Both the position numbers and the translations under genes were made by a program. A stretch of 12,533 nucleotides of DNA from Acidobacteriota bacterium (lineage in GTDB: Bacteria; Acidobacteriota; Terriglobia; Terriglobales; Acidobacteriaceae): contig JAJZMO010000257.1 in the NCBI GenBank assembly GCA_021798235.1, forward strand, positions 1 through 12,533. Direction: 5' to 3'. Below the pieces are notes generated by a model that was not told the DNA's origin, searched no databases, and saw only the letters and a list, made by a program, of their open reading frames with translations. Shown here in pieces: positions 9,201 through 12,533 of the stretch; positions within the stretch are counted from its first letter, which is position 1; each line of letters begins with the position of its first letter.

Positions 9201-9322
9201 CGCAACCCTCCCCCGTGCTGAACTAGGTGCTGGCGGTAAGTGCGTCCGGTACGAATTCGACATCAATTCACTCCATTGCAACAGCTTCTGTTCCTGCATT
9301 GGCCCATTTAGTGGCTGACATC

Positions 9323-9352
9323 CTCAAGGTAACCAGTAAGGGTTACCTTGAG
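9323..9352. promoter_or_regulatory. Perfect 12-bp inverted repeat upstream of the khpA promoter
   Basis: CTCAAGGTAACC (9323-9334) and GGTTACCTTGAG (9341-9352) are exact reverse complements around the six bases AGTAAG. Further half-sites follow at once: GGTAAAC from 9352 and TTTAC at 9364-9368, the last ending one base before the -35 box. As RNA the repeat would be a strong hairpin, but no T-run follows. Either an operator for an unknown regulator or a hairpin terminating rpsP readthrough fits. Confidence 0.7.
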
Positions 9353-9368
9353 GTAAACTATTATTTAC

Positions 9369-9397
9369 ATGACACAGGCCTAGGGATTCGGTATAAG
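9369..9397 (+). promoter_or_regulatory. Sigma-70-like promoter for khpA-rimM
   Basis: ATGACA (9369-9374, five of six matches to the -35 consensus) and TATAAG (9392-9397, five of six to the -10) are exactly 17 bases apart. The start of transcription would be near 9404, leaving a leader of about 31 bases before ATG 9435. This is the best promoter match I found in the window. Confidence 0.6.
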
Positions 9398-9434
9398 TCT
9401 AGCTAGCTTTTCCCCGGCTGTTGCGAGGTTATCG

Positions 9435-9740
9435 ATGTCAAGCGAAGTTTTGGAACCCTCCCCCTGTGATCTAATCGCCGAGATTGCCCGCTCTTTGGTG
9501 GATGCACCCGAGCAGGTGGAAATCTCCTCTGTGGTGCGGGACAGCGCCACCAGCCTGCAACTGCGCGTAGCCCCCAGCGATGTGGGCAAGGTGATTGGCA
9601 AGCAGGGCCGCACGGCCCGCTCGCTGCGCACCATTCTCAGCGCGGTCAGCATGAAGCTCCAGCACCGCTACACGCTGGAGATTCTTGAAGAGGCGCATGA
9701 ATCCATGCACGCGGCCAACACCACGACCGTTGTGCAGTAA
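9435..9740 (+). CDS. khpA: KhpA-type KH-domain RNA-binding protein
   Basis: This small cytosolic RNA-binding protein belongs to the KhpA/YlqC family. In other bacteria, members pair with KhpB (Jag/EloR) and affect cell division, sRNA binding or translation; here the role is inferred. The 101-residue protein holds a single KH fold: SVVRDSATSLQLRVAPSDVG, then the GXXG loop GKQG (55-58) within VIGKQGRTARSLRTIL, and a final helix and strand. It is longer than the roughly 75-80 residues usual for the family, with about 10 extra residues in front and a tail (HESMHAANTTTVVQ). GAGG at 9425-9428, six bases before ATG 9435, supports the start. Its place between rpsP and rimM matches the common arrangement of this gene. 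Confidence 0.92.
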   Translation: MSSEVLEPSPCDLIAEIARSLVDAPEQVEISSVVRDSATSLQLRVAPSDVGKVIGKQGRTARSLRTILSAVSMKLQHRYTLEILEEAHESMHAANTTTVVQ

Positions 9741-9756
9741 GAACAGTTTCTGCCCG

Positions 9757-9780
9757 CGCTGGCGCATCCAGCCGCCAGCG
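9757..9780 (+). promoter_or_regulatory. Perfect hairpin abutting the rimM ribosome binding site
   Basis: CGCTGGCG (9757-9764) and CGCCAGCG (9773-9780) are exact reverse complements around an eight-base loop. The 3' arm ends one base before AGGA (9782-9785), the likely rimM Shine-Dalgarno. No T-run follows. It could tune rimM translation, block exonucleases or mark RNA processing between khpA and rimM. Confidence 0.6.
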
Positions 9781-9795
9781 TAGGACAATAGCTGC

Positions 9796-10437
9796 GTGAC
9801 ACCAGAAAAATCCTCAGCGCAGCACGACCGAATTCCCTCCCCCAATTCCCCCGAGGCCAAGCCCGCATGGGTGCGCATTGCCCATTTGGTGCGCCCGCAG
9901 GGCCGTCATGGAGAGGTGCTGGCCGAAATCCTCACCGACTTCTCCGAATCCTTTGCCACACGCACGTCCGTATTTCTTGTCCATCCCCAGCCCGGCAGCA
10001 CGCCACAGCCCGCTAGAGTCGAGCGCCACTGGCTGCACAAAGGTCGGCTGGTGTTGAAGTTTTCCGGCATTGATTCCATTACGGCGGCAGAAGGTCTGCG
10101 CGGCTGCGATGTGGTGATTCCACGGGAGCAGCGCTTGCCACTCCAGGATGGCTCGGTCTATATCGACGACCTGATCGGATGTACGGTGCTGGACGCTGCG
10201 CAGCCCGGATCGCCAGAGTTGGGCAGCATCCGCGCCGTTGAGCCGCAGCCGGAGACAGCCGATTTGCTGGTCGTCAAAGATGCCGCCGGGAGCGAGCATC
10301 TGATTCCCTTCGCCAAGGCCTATCTGGTCAGCGTGGACATCGCGGCCCGGCGGCTCACGCTGCGCCTGCCAGCCGGACTGCTGGAGATCAACGCCCCTCC
10401 CAGCGCCGAGGAACGTGCGTCCCTTCCAGAGAAGTGA
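9796..10437 (+). CDS. rimM: Ribosome maturation factor RimM (16S rRNA processing)
   Basis: RimM binds the 30S head through S19 and promotes late 16S rRNA maturation in the cytosol. The 213-residue protein has the N-terminal RimM barrel (VRIAHLVRPQGRHGEVLAEI at 26-45, then LVLKFSGIDSITAAEGLRGC at 85-104) and the PRC-barrel (SVYIDDLIGCTVLD from 120; GSEHLIPFAKAYLVSVD; RRLTLRLPAGLLE). The start is GTG 9796 with AGGA ten bases upstream; no ATG is suitable. It carries an N-terminal extension of about 24 residues rich in Pro, Ser and charged residues compared with typical RimM, so an inner GTG at Val26 is an alternative, though it would trim the family start closely. It lies 55 bases after khpA and is probably co-transcribed. 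trmD does not follow; the next gene is on the other strand and ends 10 bases away. Confidence 0.94.
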   Translation: MTPEKSSAQHDRIPSPNSPEAKPAWVRIAHLVRPQGRHGEVLAEILTDFSESFATRTSVFLVHPQPGSTPQPARVERHWLHKGRLVLKFSGIDSITAAEGLRGCDVVIPREQRLPLQDGSVYIDDLIGCTVLDAAQPGSPELGSIRAVEPQPETADLLVVKDAAGSEHLIPFAKAYLVSVDIAARRLTLRLPAGLLEINAPPSAEERASLPEK

Positions 10438-10447
10438 AGGACGCGCG

Positions 10448-11413
10448 TTATTTTCCGGCAACCGGCGCTACGGCATTGGCCACCGAAGGCAGCATGCCGA
10501 TGGTGTGCAGCCACTCCATCGCCAGCACGGGCCAGTGCGTGATGGGCAATGCCGTGGGCCGCAGACCATAGCCGTGTCCGCCCTGCGCGTACAGGTGCAT
10601 CTCGGCAGGAACACCGGCATTTTTTAGCTCCATAAAGTAGACGATGGCGTTCTCCACGTGGACAGGATCATCCTCAGCCTGCACCAAAAACGCAGGCGGC
10701 GTCTGCGCGTTGACGTGAATGAAGGAATTGGGCTCAAAACCATTATCGGCCAGAGCAATGTAGCCCGGATAAATGATGATGGCAAAGTCCGGTCGGCAAG
10801 AGAGAGCATCGGCAGCGTCCACCGGAGCATACATGCGGTTGGCATAAAGTGTGCTGAGCGCCGCAGCCAAGTGGCCTCCGGCAGAAAAGCCCAGCACCCC
10901 GGTGCGCTTCGGATCGACGTGCCACTCTGCCGCATGTTCCCGCACCAACCCCACGGCGCGCTGCGCATCTTGTAACGCGGCACTCGACGTGGGATACGGC
11001 CCGGAGTCCGGCACGCGATATTTGAGCAAGGCGCAGGTGATGCCCGCCTGATTCAACCACTGGCAGACTTCCGTTCCTTCCAAATCAATGGCCAGAATGT
11101 GATACCCGCCGCCGGGAAACACCACGATGGCTACGCCGGTATTGTTACCCTGCGGCGGATAAATCGTCAGCGTTGGATTGGTTACATTGCCCCAGTGCAA
11201 AATGGGTCGGCCCGCAATCAAGGCATCCTTCGGCGTCGTCAGGTCGCCCTCCGGGCCGGGAGCCGGTTTGGCATCGGGCGCGCCGTTGGGCCAAAGACGC
11301 AGCGTCAACAGGCCCGGAGCGGGCGGCCAGGCATAGGTCTGCGCCGCATTCTGCGCCCCTGCGCAAGCAGCAAGCACCATCCAAACCGCAAACCATCCCG
11401 CAATCTTCTTCAC
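10448..11413 (-). CDS. Secreted alpha/beta-hydrolase (BD-FAE/acetyl-xylan-esterase-like)
   Basis: From GTG 11413-11411 the protein has 321 residues. A signal peptide (KKIAGWFAVWMVLAACAGAQ) sends it to the periplasm or outside. The fold is visible as FPGGGYHILA (oxyanion loop, 99-108), the nucleophile motif GFSAGGH (Ser about 177), an acid in QAEDDPVH (Asp about 248-249) and the His in QGGHGYG (about 280). LWPNGAPDA near the start and WLNQAGITCALLKYRVP are typical of the esterase/lipase group that includes acetyl-xylan and feruloyl esterases. An ester, probably on a plant or microbial polysaccharide, is a likely substrate, but this cannot be settled here. GGAGG at 11421-11425 lies seven bases before the GTG; the open frame up to 11506 lacks a signal peptide. 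It converges on rimM. Confidence 0.9.
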   Translation of the reverse strand: MKKIAGWFAVWMVLAACAGAQNAAQTYAWPPAPGLLTLRLWPNGAPDAKPAPGPEGDLTTPKDALIAGRPILHWGNVTNPTLTIYPPQGNNTGVAIVVFPGGGYHILAIDLEGTEVCQWLNQAGITCALLKYRVPDSGPYPTSSAALQDAQRAVGLVREHAAEWHVDPKRTGVLGFSAGGHLAAALSTLYANRMYAPVDAADALSCRPDFAIIIYPGYIALADNGFEPNSFIHVNAQTPPAFLVQAEDDPVHVENAIVYFMELKNAGVPAEMHLYAQGGHGYGLRPTALPITHWPVLAMEWLHTIGMLPSVANAVAPVAGK

Positions 11414-11420
11414 AAATGCC

Positions 11421-11425
11421 CCTCC
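11421..11425 (-). promoter_or_regulatory. Ribosome binding site deciding the esterase GTG start
   Basis: On the minus strand GGAGG stands seven bases before GTG 11413. Starting here puts the signal peptide at the N-terminus, which the longer frame from 11506 does not. Confidence 0.65.
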
Positions 11426-11518
11426 GCACTCCAGAATCGCTGCCGTCTCATCATTCCACCACCGCTGTAGGCTGCGCAAGCGCAGGGCCGTACAGTGGGA
11501 TTGCATTCCGGACTGCGA

Positions 11519-11547
11519 TTGACCACCCCGTTACCGATTCGTAAACT
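11519..11547 (+). promoter_or_regulatory. Sigma-70-like promoter of the PA2779/PA2778-like operon
   Basis: TTGACC (11519-11524, five of six) and TAAACT (11542-11547, four of six) are 17 bases apart. Transcription would begin near 11554, about 44 bases before ATG 11598. The leader then contains short G-rich and C-rich arms and seven T at 11578-11584. Confidence 0.45.
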
Positions 11548-11584
11548 TAGGGGAGTGCAGTTTTATCCCCCACTCGGTTTTTTT

Positions 11585-11590
11585 GGAGGT
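11585..11590 (+). promoter_or_regulatory. Ribosome binding site of the PA2779-like gene
   Basis: GGAGGT lies seven bases before ATG 11598 and directly after a run of seven T. It rules out the TTG at 11583, which would overlap the site. Confidence 0.75.
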
Positions 11591-11597
11591 TGTTGCA

Positions 11598-12002
11598 ATG
11601 AAGAAGTTTTTTACACGGGAGCTTTCCCTGGGTCTAGCGCTGGCGGCTGGCCTTTGTGTTCTGACTCCACACAGCGCATGGGCTGAGAGCCATGTTGTTT
11701 CCCCGGCGCAGATGCAGCAAGACCTGAGCGCCGCAACCACCGCACGCCAAAAGAATGAGCAGGCCGTGCGCAGCTTTTTGACCACGCCACAGGCCGAGCG
11801 CGCCCTGCAGATGGCTGGAGTTCAGCCACAGCAGGCCAGCAACGCCGTCAGCCAGTTGAGCGACAGCGAACTGGCGCAGTTGGCCAGCCGCACCCAAAAT
11901 GCGCAGAAAGACTTTGCTGCAGGCAAACTCTCTGACCACGATCTGCTGCTCATCGCCGTGGTGATTCTCGGCCTGCTTCTGTTGGTTGCGCTCGTCCACT
12001 AA
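11598..12002 (+). CDS. PA2779-like small secreted protein with C-terminal membrane segment
   Basis: The 134-residue product has a signal peptide (MKKFFTRELSLGLALAAGLC, cleaved near SAWA), a helical polar middle (about 36-110, with TARQKNEQAVRSFLTTPQAERALQ in two halves and QLSDSELAQLASR) and a hydrophobic end (LLLIAVVILGLLLLVALVH). It should therefore face the periplasm while anchored by its C-terminus in the inner membrane. Size, layout and the cysteine peptidase gene seven bases downstream match the PA2779 family, named for a Pseudomonas aeruginosa protein of unknown function. ATG 11598 is fixed by GGAGGT. I recognise the family mostly by architecture and partner, and can give no biochemical activity. 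Confidence 0.8.
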   Translation: MKKFFTRELSLGLALAAGLCVLTPHSAWAESHVVSPAQMQQDLSAATTARQKNEQAVRSFLTTPQAERALQMAGVQPQQASNAVSQLSDSELAQLASRTQNAQKDFAAGKLSDHDLLLIAVVILGLLLLVALVH

Positions 12003-12009
12003 ACCCGCC

Positions 12010-12533
12010 ATGCACGCACGCGCTTGGGTAATTGCGGCCCTGCTGGCTGCGGGAACTGCATCGGCGCAGACCGCCGCAGCATCCGCAATTGCCCTGCGCA
12101 CGCCCTACATCCAGCAAAGCTGGGAGGGGTGCGGCTCGGCATCCATCGCCATGGTGATGCAGTATTGGGACGCGCAAGAGCACCATCCCATCCCCGCCAG
12201 TGCGGATGCAGCCACCATCCAGTCCCAGCTGTATTCCCGGGCGGCGCAGGGCATCCGCGCCAGCAGCATGGAAGCCTACCTGCGCGCGCAAGGCTACCGG
12301 GTCTTTGCCTTCTCCGGCCAGTGGAGCGACCTAGCGCATCACCTTGCACTGGGACGCCCGCTCATCGTGAGCTTGGCCGCCAGCGGTGCGCACGGTCCCC
12401 TGCACTTCGTCGTTGTCACTGGCATCGACACAACGCGCGGCTACGTTTATATCCAGGATCCGGCGCGCAAGCCCATGCTGCGCCTCTCCCGCGAGGGCTT
12501 CGAATCCGAATGGAAAGGCGCGCACAATTGGAT
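12010..12533 (+). CDS. PA2778-like C39-family cysteine peptidase (3' end cut by window)
   Basis: The frame is open from ATG 12010 to the window end, giving 174 residues. Residues 1-20 form a signal peptide (MHARAWVIAALLAAGTASAQ). The papain-like C39 core shows QQSWEGCGSASIAMVMQYW with Cys41 as nucleophile and Gln35/36 for the oxyanion hole, then LHFVVVTGID (His132) and YIQDP (Asp150), the full catalytic set. Unlike bacteriocin-processing C39 domains it has no ABC transporter in the visible part. It probably cuts or binds peptides in the periplasm; the substrate is unknown, and the membrane-anchored partner encoded just upstream is a candidate ligand or regulator. No Shine-Dalgarno is seen and only seven bases separate it from the preceding stop, so translation is probably coupled. 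Family members often continue into TPR repeats, which would lie outside the window. Confidence 0.85.
   Translation, partial: MHARAWVIAALLAAGTASAQTAAASAIALRTPYIQQSWEGCGSASIAMVMQYWDAQEHHPIPASADAATIQSQLYSRAAQGIRASSMEAYLRAQGYRVFAFSGQWSDLAHHLALGRPLIVSLAASGAHGPLHFVVVTGIDTTRGYVYIQDPARKPMLRLSREGFESEWKGAHNW

Noticed and set aside
9323..9352. SoxR/MerR-type operator
   Set aside because: The outer CTCAAG/CTTGAG arms recall the SoxR box, but the repeat is about 30 bases long with a six-base centre and does not sit between a -35 and -10, as MerR-family sites do.

Overview
The window looks like chromosomal DNA of an Acidobacteriota member, probably class Terriglobia. It is moderately GC-rich. It opens with an Oar-like TonB-dependent receptor of the kind greatly expanded in that group, and the ASPIC/UnbV, TPR and multihaem cytochrome genes next to it are also common there. 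No rRNA, tRNA, CRISPR array, insertion sequence or phage gene was seen.

Layout. Positions 1-1923 (minus) carry the N-terminal 641 residues of an outer-membrane carboxypeptidase-regulatory-domain/TonB receptor; its 3' end lies outside the window. A 338-base gene-free stretch (1924-2261) holds a 5' region for it and for the next gene on the plus strand. Positions 2262-3491 (plus) encode a secreted seven-CXXCH cytochrome broken by two single-base frameshifts, one in an 11-C run. Converging on it is a Tat-exported CRTAC1-like beta-propeller protein with an ASPIC/UnbV end (3525-5321, minus). Its start lies only 19 bases from that of a divergent secreted TPR protein (5341-7380, plus) built from two copies of one long module. 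These three genes form an extracytoplasmic cluster whose job cannot be read from sequence alone.

From 7474 to 10437 the window is housekeeping on the plus strand: S-adenosylhomocysteine hydrolase (ahcY), ribosomal protein S16 (rpsP), a KhpA-type KH protein and the 16S maturation factor RimM. trmD and rplS, which often complete the S16 group, do not follow. The intergenic DNA is rich in hairpins: one just after rpsP, a perfect 12-bp inverted repeat with further alternating half-sites in front of a good sigma-70-like promoter for khpA, and a perfect 8-bp hairpin abutting the rimM ribosome binding site.

The right end holds a secreted alpha/beta-hydrolase esterase (10448-11413, minus), then a divergent two-gene operon: a small membrane-anchored PA2779-like protein (11598-12002) and a secreted C39-like PA2778-type cysteine peptidase (12010 to the window end, cut). 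Best leads: the cytochrome/CRTAC1/TPR cluster with its broken cytochrome, the repeat array in front of khpA, and the PA2778/PA2779 pair.
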